Source: Mycolicibacterium aromaticivorans JS19b1 = JCM 16368
Lineage (GTDB): Bacteria > Actinomycetota > Actinomycetes > Mycobacteriales > Mycobacteriaceae
Length of the DNA stretch: 64,000 nt
Direction: 5' to 3'
Assembly: GCF_000559085.1 (NCBI RefSeq)
Contig: NZ_JALN02000001.1
Coordinates: 4,216,001 to 4,280,000, forward strand
Shown in pieces: positions 1 to 8,051 of the stretch. The notes beneath the pieces were generated by a model that worked only from the letters and a program-made list of their open reading frames with translations, was not told where the DNA came from and made no database searches. The first letter of the stretch is position 1; every line of letters begins with the position of its first letter. The translations under genes and the position numbers were made by a program.

Positions 1-417
1 GAGCGCGCCTTCGAAGCCAAGGTGCGGTGGGAGGCCGGCCGCCACAGCGGCAGCGAGGAATTGGACTTCCCGCCCCGCTACCGCCTCGACGATGCCGGCC
101 GGTTGGCCGTTGACTACGAACTGGTGCCGCTTCCTCGGGTGGGAAGCGTCTACACCGAAGTGACGGTTCACATTCCGGTACCGGGCCTGCGGACTCCCTA
201 CTCGTTGGTGATCGTCGAGCTCGACGACGTCGCGGTGCGCGCACTGGTCAAGGTCACCGGCGTCGAGGCGGGCGCGGTGCGGATCGGCGATCGTGGCCGG
301 CTCACGCTGCGCCGGGTGGCCGTGCGATCGGGTGTACCCGACTACGGGTACGCGTTCGAGCCGTATGCACCCGCGACTCCGCGGGAAACGTCCGTCCGGT
401 CGTGGGGTGCGGCATGA
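1..417 (+). CDS. DUF35 / OB-fold acyl-CoA-associated protein (5' end outside window)
   Basis: The reading frame is open from base 1, so the gene very likely starts upstream; the first in-window start (GTG at 22) would cut into an apparent domain. The visible part ends in a beta-rich OB-fold-like segment (VYTEVTVHIPVPG, then YSLVIVELDD, VRALVKVTGV, IGDRGRLTLRRV, YGYAFEP), which is the pattern of the DUF35 C-terminal domain. Known DUF35 proteins pair with thiolase-like enzymes, as ChsH2 does with Ltp2 in steroid catabolism. The next gene is such a thiolase and overlaps this stop by an ATGA junction, so the two are probably co-translated and may form a complex. Any N-terminal zinc ribbon or fused domain lies outside the window. 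The family call is moderately sure. Confidence 0.65.
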   Translation, partial: ERAFEAKVRWEAGRHSGSEELDFPPRYRLDDAGRLAVDYELVPLPRVGSVYTEVTVHIPVPGLRTPYSLVIVELDDVAVRALVKVTGVEAGAVRIGDRGRLTLRRVAVRSGVPDYGYAFEPYAPATPRETSVRSWGAA

Positions 418-1583
418 GGCGGGTCGCGATCGTCGGTGCCGGCATGACGGCGTTCGGCGAGCACTTCGCCCTCGGGCTCAAGGACCTGCTCCCGATGGCG
501 TTCGCCGAGTGCGCCGCTCGGGTTGACAAGGGCGTCAACAAGTCTGAGATCGACGCCGCCTGGTTCGGTGCGATGGGAACCGCCGACGGCTTCCCGGCGG
601 GGATCCTCGCCGACTCGCTCGGACTGCCCGACCTGCCGGTGACCCGGATCGAGAACTCCTGCGCGACCGGCAACGACGCGGTCCGCAATGCCCTCTACGG
701 CATCGCCTCCGGTGCGGCCGATGTCGCGTTGGTGATGGGTGCGGACAAACTGCGGGAGACCACTTCCAAGCAACTGCTGTGGGAGTGGGAGGCGATGGCC
801 CGCGACATGGCGTGGGACTATCCGCTGGGATTGGTTGCGCCCGCAGGATTTGCCCTTCATGTTGCGCGTTATTTGCACGAAACCCCGGCCACCCGTGAAC
901 ACATGGCGATGGTGGCGGTCAAGAATCATCGGCACGGCCTGTCGAATCCGAAGGCGCGACTCCGTTTCGAGGTGACCATCGACGAGGTTCTCGCCGCGCC
1001 GATGGTGGTCACGCCGTTCGGCGTCTATGACTGCGCTCCCCAAAGCGACGGCGCGGCAGCACTTTTGTTGGCGGCAGAGGACGTGGTCGACCGTTTCACC
1101 GACCGGCCGGTCTGGATCCGCGGGGTGGGGTTGGGGCTGGATTCCGTGATGCATCAGCACAAAGCGGATATGACGACGTTCCCGGCGACGACCCGTGCGG
1201 CGAAAAGAGCGTTCAGAATGGCAAATTTGACGCCCGCCGATATCGATGTGGCGGAAGTTCACGATTTCTTCACCGGCATCGAATTGATCAGCTATGAAGA
1301 TCTCGGCTTCGCCGAACCCGCGGAGGCCTACAAGTTAATGGAGGCCGAGGTGACTTGTGTGGGTGGAGCTTTGCCGGTGAACCCCAGCGGCGGCCTGAAG
1401 GCCAAGGGCCACCCACCGGGCGCCACCGGAGTGGCCCAGTGCGTGGAACTTTTCGACCAGTTGCGCGGGGAAGCCGGCAATCAGGTGGACGGCGCCCGAA
1501 TCGGACTGGCTCACAACATCGGTGGTCCGACAGCAGTCGCTGCGGTGACGATTCTGGAAGGACCGGGTGGCCATGGCGGGTAA
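414..1583 (+). CDS. Thiolase-superfamily protein (SCP-x / lipid-transfer type)
   Basis: Thiolase fold of 389 residues. The nucleophilic Cys is in NSCATG (C83), the first His is in EVHDFF and the C-terminal motif is GGLKAKGHPPGATG. The sequence resembles the SCP-x/Ltp subgroup rather than classical FadA. These enzymes cleave or form 3-ketoacyl-CoA or act as retro-aldolases on steroid side chains. ATG 414 is preferred over the GTG four codons upstream because it makes a 4-nt ATGA overlap with the preceding DUF35 gene. It runs 11 nt into yrbEA, so it looks like the second gene of the mce operon. Coupling a CoA-ester enzyme to an importer suggests that the imported substrate is processed as an acyl-CoA; this is inference. 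Confidence 0.85.
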   Translation: MRRVAIVGAGMTAFGEHFALGLKDLLPMAFAECAARVDKGVNKSEIDAAWFGAMGTADGFPAGILADSLGLPDLPVTRIENSCATGNDAVRNALYGIASGAADVALVMGADKLRETTSKQLLWEWEAMARDMAWDYPLGLVAPAGFALHVARYLHETPATREHMAMVAVKNHRHGLSNPKARLRFEVTIDEVLAAPMVVTPFGVYDCAPQSDGAAALLLAAEDVVDRFTDRPVWIRGVGLGLDSVMHQHKADMTTFPATTRAAKRAFRMANLTPADIDVAEVHDFFTGIELISYEDLGFAEPAEAYKLMEAEVTCVGGALPVNPSGGLKAKGHPPGATGVAQCVELFDQLRGEAGNQVDGARIGLAHNIGGPTAVAAVTILEGPGGHGG

Positions 1584-2379
1584 GGGGGCCGATCGTTGGT
1601 CGCCGGGCATTGCGTTGAGCAGTGCTGCGGGTCCGATGCAGGCTATTGGTGGTTTGTTTGCGATGTCGGCAGACGCCGTGCGGTTCATCTTTCGGAAGCC
1701 GTTTCAGTGGCGGGAGTTTTTGGAGCAGGCGTGGTTTGTGGCGCGGGTGTCGTTGGCGCCGACGTTGTTGGTGGCGATTCCGTTCACGGTGTTGGTGTCG
1801 TTCACGCTGAATATTTTGTTGCGGGAGTTGGGTGCTGCTGATTTGTCGGGGGCTGGGGCGGCGTTTGGTGCGGTGACTCAGGTGGGTCCGTTGGTGACGG
1901 TGTTGATCGTGGCGGGTGCCGGGGCGACGGCGATGTGTGCGGATTTGGGGTCGCGCACGATCCGTGAGGAGATCGACGCGATGGAGGTGTTGGGGATCAA
2001 TCCGGTGCAGCGGTTGGTGACTCCGCGGATGTTGGCGTCGGGTTTGGTTGCGCTTCTGTTGAATTCGTTGGTGGTGATCATCGGGATTTTGGGTGGTTAT
2101 GTGTTCTCGGTGTTCGTCCAGGATGTGAATCCGGGGGCGTTCGCGGCGGGGATCACGTTGTTGACCGGGGTGCCGGAGGTGATCATCTCGTGTGTCAAGG
2201 CGGCGTTGTTCGGTCTTATTGCGGGGTTGGTGGCCTGTTATCGGGGGTTGACGATCACTGGTGGTGGCGCCAAGGCGGTGGGTAATGCGGTCAATGAGAC
2301 GGTGGTGTACGCGTTTATGGCGTTGTTCGTGGTCAACGTGGTGGTGACCGCGATCGGTATCCGGATGAGTGCCCGGTAG
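1573..2379 (+). CDS. yrbEA: YrbE/MlaE-family ABC permease subunit A
   Basis: Integral membrane protein of about 268 residues and several hydrophobic helices, with the MlaE/YrbE signature EEIDAMEVLGINP at residues 132-144 just after the segment GAGATAMCADLGSRTI. YrbE pairs form the transmembrane core of Mce transporters, which work with the MceG (Mkl) ATPase encoded elsewhere. The start is uncertain: GTG 1567 or ATG 1573, both overlapping the thiolase 3' end. The base composition is unusual: leucine is mostly TTG and valine mostly GTG, unlike the CTG/GTC-rich neighbours. This bias continues into the first third of yrbEB and then stops (see findings). Confidence 0.92.
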   Translation: MAGKGADRWSPGIALSSAAGPMQAIGGLFAMSADAVRFIFRKPFQWREFLEQAWFVARVSLAPTLLVAIPFTVLVSFTLNILLRELGAADLSGAGAAFGAVTQVGPLVTVLIVAGAGATAMCADLGSRTIREEIDAMEVLGINPVQRLVTPRMLASGLVALLLNSLVVIIGILGGYVFSVFVQDVNPGAFAAGITLLTGVPEVIISCVKAALFGLIAGLVACYRGLTITGGGAKAVGNAVNETVVYAFMALFVVNVVVTAIGIRMSAR

Positions 2380-2381
2380 AG

Positions 2382-3230
2382 ATGGCGTCGTTACAGGCTT
2401 TGTATCCGCGGATCGCCCGTCAGGTGCGTCGCCCGTTGGGCACGGTGGGCCGGATTGGGGATCACACGATCTTCTATGGTCGGGCGATCGCGGGCACGCC
2501 GCATGCGGCGTTGCATTTCCGGAAAGAGATCATCCGGTTGATCGCGGAGATCAGCATGGGTGCGGGCACGTTGGCGATGATCGGCGGCACCGTGGTGATC
2601 GTCGGGTTTTTGACGCTGGCTGCGGGTGGGACGTTGGCGGTGCAGGGGTATAGCTCGCTGGGCAATATCGGGATCGAAGCACTGACCGGGTTTCTGGCGG
2701 CGTTCATCAACGTCCGGATCAGCGCGCCGGTGGTGGCCGGGATCGGGTTGGCCGCCACCTTCGGCGCCGGGGTCACGGCCCAGTTGGGGGCGATGCGGAT
2801 CAACGAGGAGATCGACGCCCTGGAATCGATGGGCATCCCGCCGGTCGAATACCTGGTCAGTACCCGGATCGTGGCCGGGATGGTGGCCATCACCCCGCTG
2901 TACTCGATCGCGGTCATCTTGAGCTTTGTGGCGTCCCAGTTCACCACCGTGGTGCTGTTCGGCCAGTCCGGTGGCTTGTATGACCACTACTTCAACACGT
3001 TTTTGAACCCCATCGACCTGTTGTGGAGTTTCCTGCAAGCGGTCCTGATGGCGATCACGATCCTGTTGATCCACACCTACTTCGGCTACTTCGCCACCGG
3101 CGGACCGTCTGGCGTCGGGGTCGCGGTCGGCAACGCGGTGCGCACTTCCCTGATCGTGGTCGTCTCGGTCACCCTGCTCATATCGCTGGCCGTCTACGGC
3201 TCCAACGGCAACTTCAACCTGTCCGGATAG
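2382..3230 (+). CDS. yrbEB: YrbE/MlaE-family ABC permease subunit B
   Basis: Second permease subunit of 282 residues, starting 2 nt after the yrbEA stop. The YrbE motif NEEIDALESMGIPP lies at residues 141-154, after a glycine-rich helix (AATFGAGVTAQLGAM). Four to six hydrophobic helices are visible, including the last one near VVVSVTLLISLAVYG. It should heterodimerise with YrbEA and receive substrate from the MceA-F assembly. GT-rich codon use gives way to normal CTG/GTC-rich use near base 2690 inside this gene, so the pair looks mosaic. Confidence 0.93.
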   Translation: MASLQALYPRIARQVRRPLGTVGRIGDHTIFYGRAIAGTPHAALHFRKEIIRLIAEISMGAGTLAMIGGTVVIVGFLTLAAGGTLAVQGYSSLGNIGIEALTGFLAAFINVRISAPVVAGIGLAATFGAGVTAQLGAMRINEEIDALESMGIPPVEYLVSTRIVAGMVAITPLYSIAVILSFVASQFTTVVLFGQSGGLYDHYFNTFLNPIDLLWSFLQAVLMAITILLIHTYFGYFATGGPSGVGVAVGNAVRTSLIVVVSVTLLISLAVYGSNGNFNLSG

Positions 3231-3239
3231 GGAGATGAC

Positions 3240-4517
3240 GTGACACGCAATCTCGGTCCGGGCCCGGCCGACCGATCCGAAACCGAAACCGCCGCCGCAC
3301 CGGTGGCGGCCCGAACCGGCGCCAGCTTCGGTGCGACCGGTTGGGCGCGGCCGGTGGCCGGCCTGTCCACCGTGGTCGTGGTGGTGGCGATCGTCGCGGT
3401 CGCCGTCGGCCTGTTCCGCGGCGACTTCACCAAAACCGTTCCGGTGACCGTGATCTCCGACCGCGCCGGCCTCGTCATGAACCCCGACGCCAGGGTCAAG
3501 ATGCGCGGTGTCCAGGTCGGCAAGGTCGAGTCGATCGAGAGCCGCGCCGACGGCACAGCGGCGCTGCACCTGGCGATGGATCCCGCTGAGCTTCGCAAGA
3601 TCCCGTCGAACGTGGTCGCCGATATCGCCTCGACGACGGTGTTCGGCGCCAAGTACGTCAACTTCGAGCCGCCGACCGATCCGTCGCCGAAACCCATGTA
3701 CGCAGGCCAGGTTCTGCAGGGCCAGCACGTCACCGTCGAGATCAACACGGTGTTCCAGCAGCTGAACCAGGTCTTGAACAAGATCGATCCGACCCAGCTG
3801 AACGCGACGCTCGGCGCACTGTCGAAGGCGTTCGCGGGGCGCGGCAAGCAATTCGGACAGACCGTCGCCGACTTCGACCAACTGCTGGCCAAGCTGGAAC
3901 CCAGCCTGCCGAACATGGCCAAGGACATCGAGCTGACGGCCCCGGTGGCCGCCGCGTACGCCGACGCCGCGCCGGATCTGGTCAAGACCGTGCAGAACAC
4001 CAACAGGATCAGCCAGAGCATCGTCGACGAGCAGCAGAACCTGGATACGTTCCTGGTCAACATGATCGGGCTGGCTGACCAGGGCAACGAGGTGCTCGGA
4101 ACCAACCAGCCGGCGCTGAGCAAGGTGCTCCATCTGCTGACGCCCACCACGGCGCTATTCAACGAATATGCGCCCGTGATCCCCTGCACGCTCAAAGCCA
4201 TGGACTGGATTCGGTTGTCGCCGCCATTGCCGGACCCCGGCGTGGCCGTGGCTGTTGCCTTCACACTGGGCATCGATCGGTACCGCTACCCGTCGAACCT
4301 GCCCAAGGTGGCGGCCACGGGCGGCCCGCAATGCATGGGCCTGCCGTACCTCGGATTCGGCAACAAGGCCAAGTACCTCGTGACCGATACCGGTGTCAAC
4401 CCGTGGCAGTACGGCAACCAGGGCATCGTGCTCAACTCCGACGGTCTCAAACAGCTGTTGTTCGGCCCGCTGGAAGGGCCGCCGCGCAACACCGCACAGA
4501 TCGGACAGCCGGGATGA
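3240..4517 (+). CDS. mceA: Mce-family protein A
   Basis: 425 residues. A cytoplasmic tail of about 40 residues precedes a single transmembrane helix (41-59, GLSTVVVVVAIVAVAVGLF). Then come the MlaD/MCE domain (about 67-140, core RVKMRGVQVGKVESI) and a helical Mce region. The C-terminal part carries Cys residues (VIPCTL, GPQCMG) shared by MceA-type proteins. The start is GTG, 9 nt after yrbEB. It is one of six Mce subunits thought to build a periplasmic lipid conduit. Gene order identifies it as MceA. I cannot tell from sequence alone which numbered mce locus (mce3, mce4, mce5 or others) this is. Confidence 0.93.
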   Translation: MTRNLGPGPADRSETETAAAPVAARTGASFGATGWARPVAGLSTVVVVVAIVAVAVGLFRGDFTKTVPVTVISDRAGLVMNPDARVKMRGVQVGKVESIESRADGTAALHLAMDPAELRKIPSNVVADIASTTVFGAKYVNFEPPTDPSPKPMYAGQVLQGQHVTVEINTVFQQLNQVLNKIDPTQLNATLGALSKAFAGRGKQFGQTVADFDQLLAKLEPSLPNMAKDIELTAPVAAAYADAAPDLVKTVQNTNRISQSIVDEQQNLDTFLVNMIGLADQGNEVLGTNQPALSKVLHLLTPTTALFNEYAPVIPCTLKAMDWIRLSPPLPDPGVAVAVAFTLGIDRYRYPSNLPKVAATGGPQCMGLPYLGFGNKAKYLVTDTGVNPWQYGNQGIVLNSDGLKQLLFGPLEGPPRNTAQIGQPG

Positions 4518-5539
4518 TGCGCACCACAAGCACTCTCGTCAAGTTCGGCGTCTTCGCCGTGGTGATGGTGGTGCTGACGGCTTTCCTGTTCCTGACCTTC
4601 AGCAACTACCGCAGCGGCTCGACCAACGGATACTCGGCGGTATTCGCGGACGCCTCCCGGCTCAAGGACGGCGACACGGTCCGGGTCGCGGGTGTCCGGG
4701 TCGGCACCGTCAACAGCGTCGACTTGCTGGCCGACAAGAGTGTCCTGGTGAAGTTCGATGCCGACCGCGACATCGTCTTGACCACCGGAACCCAAGCGGC
4801 CGTGCGTTATCTGAACCTCACCGGCGATCGCTATCTGGAACTCGTCGACGGACCCGGCTCGAGCCGGGTGCTGCCTGCGGGTTCCCAGATACCCAAGGAC
4901 CGCACGCAGGGCGCACTGGACCTGGACCTTCTACTCGGGGGGTTGCGGCCGGTTATCCAGGGGCTCAACCCCCAGGACGTCAACGCGCTGACCGCATCAC
5001 TGATCAACATTCTGCAGGGCCAGGGGGACACGCTCGACTCGTTGCTGACCAAGACCACGTCATTCTCGAATGCGTTGGCCGACAACAGTCAAACGGTCGA
5101 GCAGTTGATCGACAACCTCAAGGTCGTCGTCGACACACTCGCCAAAGACGGTGACAAGTTCTCCGGGGCCATCGACAAGTTGGAGAAACTGATCACCGGT
5201 TTGTCGCAGGATCGCGAACCGATCGGCACCGCAATCACCCAGCTGGACAACGGAACCGCGTCGCTGACCAGTCTGCTGAACGAGGCCCGCGCTCCGCTGA
5301 AAGGCGATGTCGAGCAGCTCAACCGATTGGCGCCACTATTGGACGACAACAAGATCGTCCTCGACAGAGGCTTGCAGAGGGGGCCGGACAACTATCGCAA
5401 GATGGCCCGGCTCGGGGCCTACGGCGGCTGGATCATGTACTACATCTGCGGACTTGGCATCCGCGTCACCGACCTTCAGGGACGGACCGGGGTGTTCCCG
5501 ATGATCAAACAAGAAACCGGCAGGTGTGCGGAGCCCTAA
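4514..5539 (+). CDS. mceB: Mce-family protein B
   Basis: 341 residues: N-terminal helix (8-30), MCE domain (about 38-115, core TVRVAGVRVGTVNSVD and RYLNLTGDRYLEL), then a long helical region with heptad-like LxxLxxL spacing, and the C-terminal MYYICGLGIRV segment of MceB proteins. ATG 4514 gives an ATGA overlap with mceA, and a second ATG follows directly. An open frame continues upstream to 4331, but it lies inside mceA and is not credible. Subunit of the same transporter as its neighbours. Confidence 0.93.
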   Translation: MMRTTSTLVKFGVFAVVMVVLTAFLFLTFSNYRSGSTNGYSAVFADASRLKDGDTVRVAGVRVGTVNSVDLLADKSVLVKFDADRDIVLTTGTQAAVRYLNLTGDRYLELVDGPGSSRVLPAGSQIPKDRTQGALDLDLLLGGLRPVIQGLNPQDVNALTASLINILQGQGDTLDSLLTKTTSFSNALADNSQTVEQLIDNLKVVVDTLAKDGDKFSGAIDKLEKLITGLSQDREPIGTAITQLDNGTASLTSLLNEARAPLKGDVEQLNRLAPLLDDNKIVLDRGLQRGPDNYRKMARLGAYGGWIMYYICGLGIRVTDLQGRTGVFPMIKQETGRCAEP

Positions 5540-6621
5540 TGCTGAAATATCGCGCTTCCAATCTGTGGCGCGCCGGGTTTCTCGGCGCGGTGTTGATTCT
5601 GCTGGTGATCGCCGTCGGGCTGCAGCCCGAACGCCTGCTCCAGTTGGCTACGTCGGTGCGCCATCAGGCGTTGTTCACCGAGGCTGGTGGTATCACCGTC
5701 GGCAACGACGTGACGCTGTCCGGTATCAAGATCGGTACGGTCACCGATGTTTCACTGGACAATGGTGATGCACTTGTCACGTTCACGACTGCGGGAAAGT
5801 ACTCGCTGGGGTCCGAGACCACCGCGCACATCCGCACCGGCTCCCTGTTGGGCGAGCGGGTGGTCACCCTGGAATCTGCCGGCAGCGGGAGCCTCCGTTC
5901 CGGCGATGTGATCCCGACGACGCGCACATCGTCGCCCTATTCGCTCACCGAAGCGGTCAGCGATCTGACCAGCAACACGGCCGGGACGGATACCGCGTCG
6001 CTCAACCAGTCGCTGGACACCCTCTCGGCCACGATCGACCAGCTCGCGCCCAAGCTGGGGCCGACGTTCGATGGTTTGAGCAAGCTGTCGCGATCACTGA
6101 ACAGTCGTAACGAGAATCTGGCGGGATTGCTCAAAAGCGCTTCCGACGTCACGACGGTGCTGGGGCAGCGCAGTCAGCAGCTGAACACCCTGATCCTGAA
6201 TGCGAACGACCTGCTGGGCGTGCTCAACGACCGGCGCGAGGCGATCGTTGATCTGCTGGCCAACACCGCGGCGGTGTCACAGCAGCTGACCGGTCTGGTG
6301 CACGACAACGAAGACAAACTGGCCCCGACGCTGCAGCGGCTGAATTCCGTTGTCGCGGTGCTGGAGAAGAACAAGGACAACATCGCCAAGATGCTGCCGA
6401 ACGTGAAGAAGTTCATCTTGTCTGAGGGCGAGACTCTGGCGAACGGTCCGTACTACAACGCGTTCGTGCCGAACCTGCAGCCCGCGCAGCTGCTGCAGCC
6501 ATTCATGGATTACGCATTCGGTTTCCGTCGCGGTGTCAATGCCGGCCAGCCGCCGGACAATGCGGGGCCGCGCGCCGAATTGCCGTTGCCCTACAACGGT
6601 ATCCCGGGAGGGTCGCGTTGA
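5539..6621 (+). CDS. mceC: Mce-family protein C
   Basis: 360 residues. The helix at 11-28 is followed by an MCE domain with the core DVTLSGIKIGTVTDVSL. A long alpha-helical part has repeated LxxL spacing (DQLAPKLGPTFDGLSKLSRSL), and the Pro-containing C-terminus ends at NGIPGGSR. ATG 5539 shares its A with the TAA stop of mceB (TAATG). A GTG 15 nt upstream would also work, but the one-base overlap matches the operon style. Periplasmic subunit of the Mce complex. Confidence 0.92.
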   Translation: MLKYRASNLWRAGFLGAVLILLVIAVGLQPERLLQLATSVRHQALFTEAGGITVGNDVTLSGIKIGTVTDVSLDNGDALVTFTTAGKYSLGSETTAHIRTGSLLGERVVTLESAGSGSLRSGDVIPTTRTSSPYSLTEAVSDLTSNTAGTDTASLNQSLDTLSATIDQLAPKLGPTFDGLSKLSRSLNSRNENLAGLLKSASDVTTVLGQRSQQLNTLILNANDLLGVLNDRREAIVDLLANTAAVSQQLTGLVHDNEDKLAPTLQRLNSVVAVLEKNKDNIAKMLPNVKKFILSEGETLANGPYYNAFVPNLQPAQLLQPFMDYAFGFRRGVNAGQPPDNAGPRAELPLPYNGIPGGSR

Positions 6622-8051
6622 TGATGCGCAGACGTTGGGTGAAGGTCTTGTCGGTCGTGCTGGCCGGGCTGCTGGTGGTTGGTGCGGCGGTTCTCGTGCG
6701 CAACGTCTTCTTCGGCCCGAAGACGGTCAACGCGGTCTTCACCACCGCGACAGGTATTTATCCCGGCGACGATGTGCGGGTTTCGGGCGTCAAGGTCGGC
6801 ACGATCAAGGCGATAGAGCCGGAGGGCACCCAGACCAAGTTGGTGCTCGACGTCGATCGTGACGTGCCGGTTCCGGCGGACGCCAAAGCGGTGATCGTGG
6901 CGCAGAACCTGGTCGCCGCCCGCTACGTGCAGCTCACCCCGGCCTATCGCAAGAACACCGGGCAGAAAGAGATGGCCGACGATGCGGTGATCCCATTGGA
7001 CCGCACCGCGATACCGGTCGAGTGGGACGAGGTAAAGCAGCAGTTGACCAGGCTGGCGACCGACCTCGGGCCACAGAGCGGAGTCTCGGGTACGTCGGTC
7101 TCGCGTTTCATCGACAGCGCGGCCAACGCACTCGACGGCAACGGCGACAAGCTGCGCCAGACCATCACCGAGCTGGCCGGCGTCTCTCGCGTTTTGGCCA
7201 ACGGCAGCGGCAACGTCGTCGACATCATCAAGAACCTGCAGACCTTCGTCACCACATTGCGTGACAGCAGTGAACAGGTGGTGATGTTCCAGAATCGACT
7301 GGCCACCTTGACCAGTGTGATCGACGGGAACCGGTCGGATCTCGACGGCGCCCTCAAGAATCTGTCGGTAGCGATCGTCGACATTCAGCGGTTCGTTGCG
7401 GGCAGCCGTGATCAGACGTCTGAGCAGTTGCACCGGTTGACGAACGTCACCACGAACTTGTTGAACAACAAAATGGAGATCGAGAACCTGCTCCACATCG
7501 CGCCGAACGCGTTGAGCAACGCCTACAACATCTACAACCCTTCCTCCGGTAGCGCGGTCGGCCAGTTCGTGCTGAACAACTTCTCCAATCCCACCGAATT
7601 CGTCTGTGGTGCAATCGGTGCGATCGAGAACACCACCGCTCCGGAAACGGCGAAGCTGTGTAGCCAATATCTCGGCCCGGCGCTTCGTCTGCTCAACTTC
7701 AACTACCTGCCGCTGGGCATCGATCCCTATCTGATGCCCGCAGCGTCGCCAGACGAACTCGTCTACTCGCAGCCGAACCTTGCCCCGGGTGCCGGTGGTC
7801 CGACTCCCGACGTCCCCCCGTTGCCGCCGTACCATTCGGCGTACGAGGGTGTCCAAATGGGGCCCGGTCCGTTCACCGGGCGCGCGCCAGGCGAGGCGCC
7901 ACCCGGCGCTGCCCAGTTGCTCCCCGGCGGATCTCCGGCAATACCGCCATCGGTGATCTCGTCGCTGCCCGGCATGTTGAACCCGGCGGGAGCGCCAGGA
8001 CCGGCACCAACAGGACCCCCGATGGCCGCAGAAGCGGGAGGTACGCCATGA
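6621..8051 (+). CDS. mceD: Mce-family protein D
   Basis: 476 residues. The transmembrane helix is at about 7-27 (VKVLSVVLAGLLVVGAAVLV), followed by the MCE domain (core DVRVSGVKVGTIKAIE and AARYVQLTPAY), a helical Mce region, and a Pro/Gly-rich low-complexity tail of about 90 residues that may span or touch the cell wall. The start ATG overlaps the mceC stop as TGATG; the TTG one codon earlier is also possible. Family and order make the assignment firm; the substrate is unknown. Confidence 0.92.
   Translation: MMRRRWVKVLSVVLAGLLVVGAAVLVRNVFFGPKTVNAVFTTATGIYPGDDVRVSGVKVGTIKAIEPEGTQTKLVLDVDRDVPVPADAKAVIVAQNLVAARYVQLTPAYRKNTGQKEMADDAVIPLDRTAIPVEWDEVKQQLTRLATDLGPQSGVSGTSVSRFIDSAANALDGNGDKLRQTITELAGVSRVLANGSGNVVDIIKNLQTFVTTLRDSSEQVVMFQNRLATLTSVIDGNRSDLDGALKNLSVAIVDIQRFVAGSRDQTSEQLHRLTNVTTNLLNNKMEIENLLHIAPNALSNAYNIYNPSSGSAVGQFVLNNFSNPTEFVCGAIGAIENTTAPETAKLCSQYLGPALRLLNFNYLPLGIDPYLMPAASPDELVYSQPNLAPGAGGPTPDVPPLPPYHSAYEGVQMGPGPFTGRAPGEAPPGAAQLLPGGSPAIPPSVISSLPGMLNPAGAPGPAPTGPPMAAEAGGTP

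Noticed and set aside
342..4273. Long open frames on the - strand opposite the thiolase, yrbE and mceA genes (for example 2391-4133)
   Set aside because: They mirror GC-rich + strand codons, have no recognisable domains and would be antisense to clear family members.
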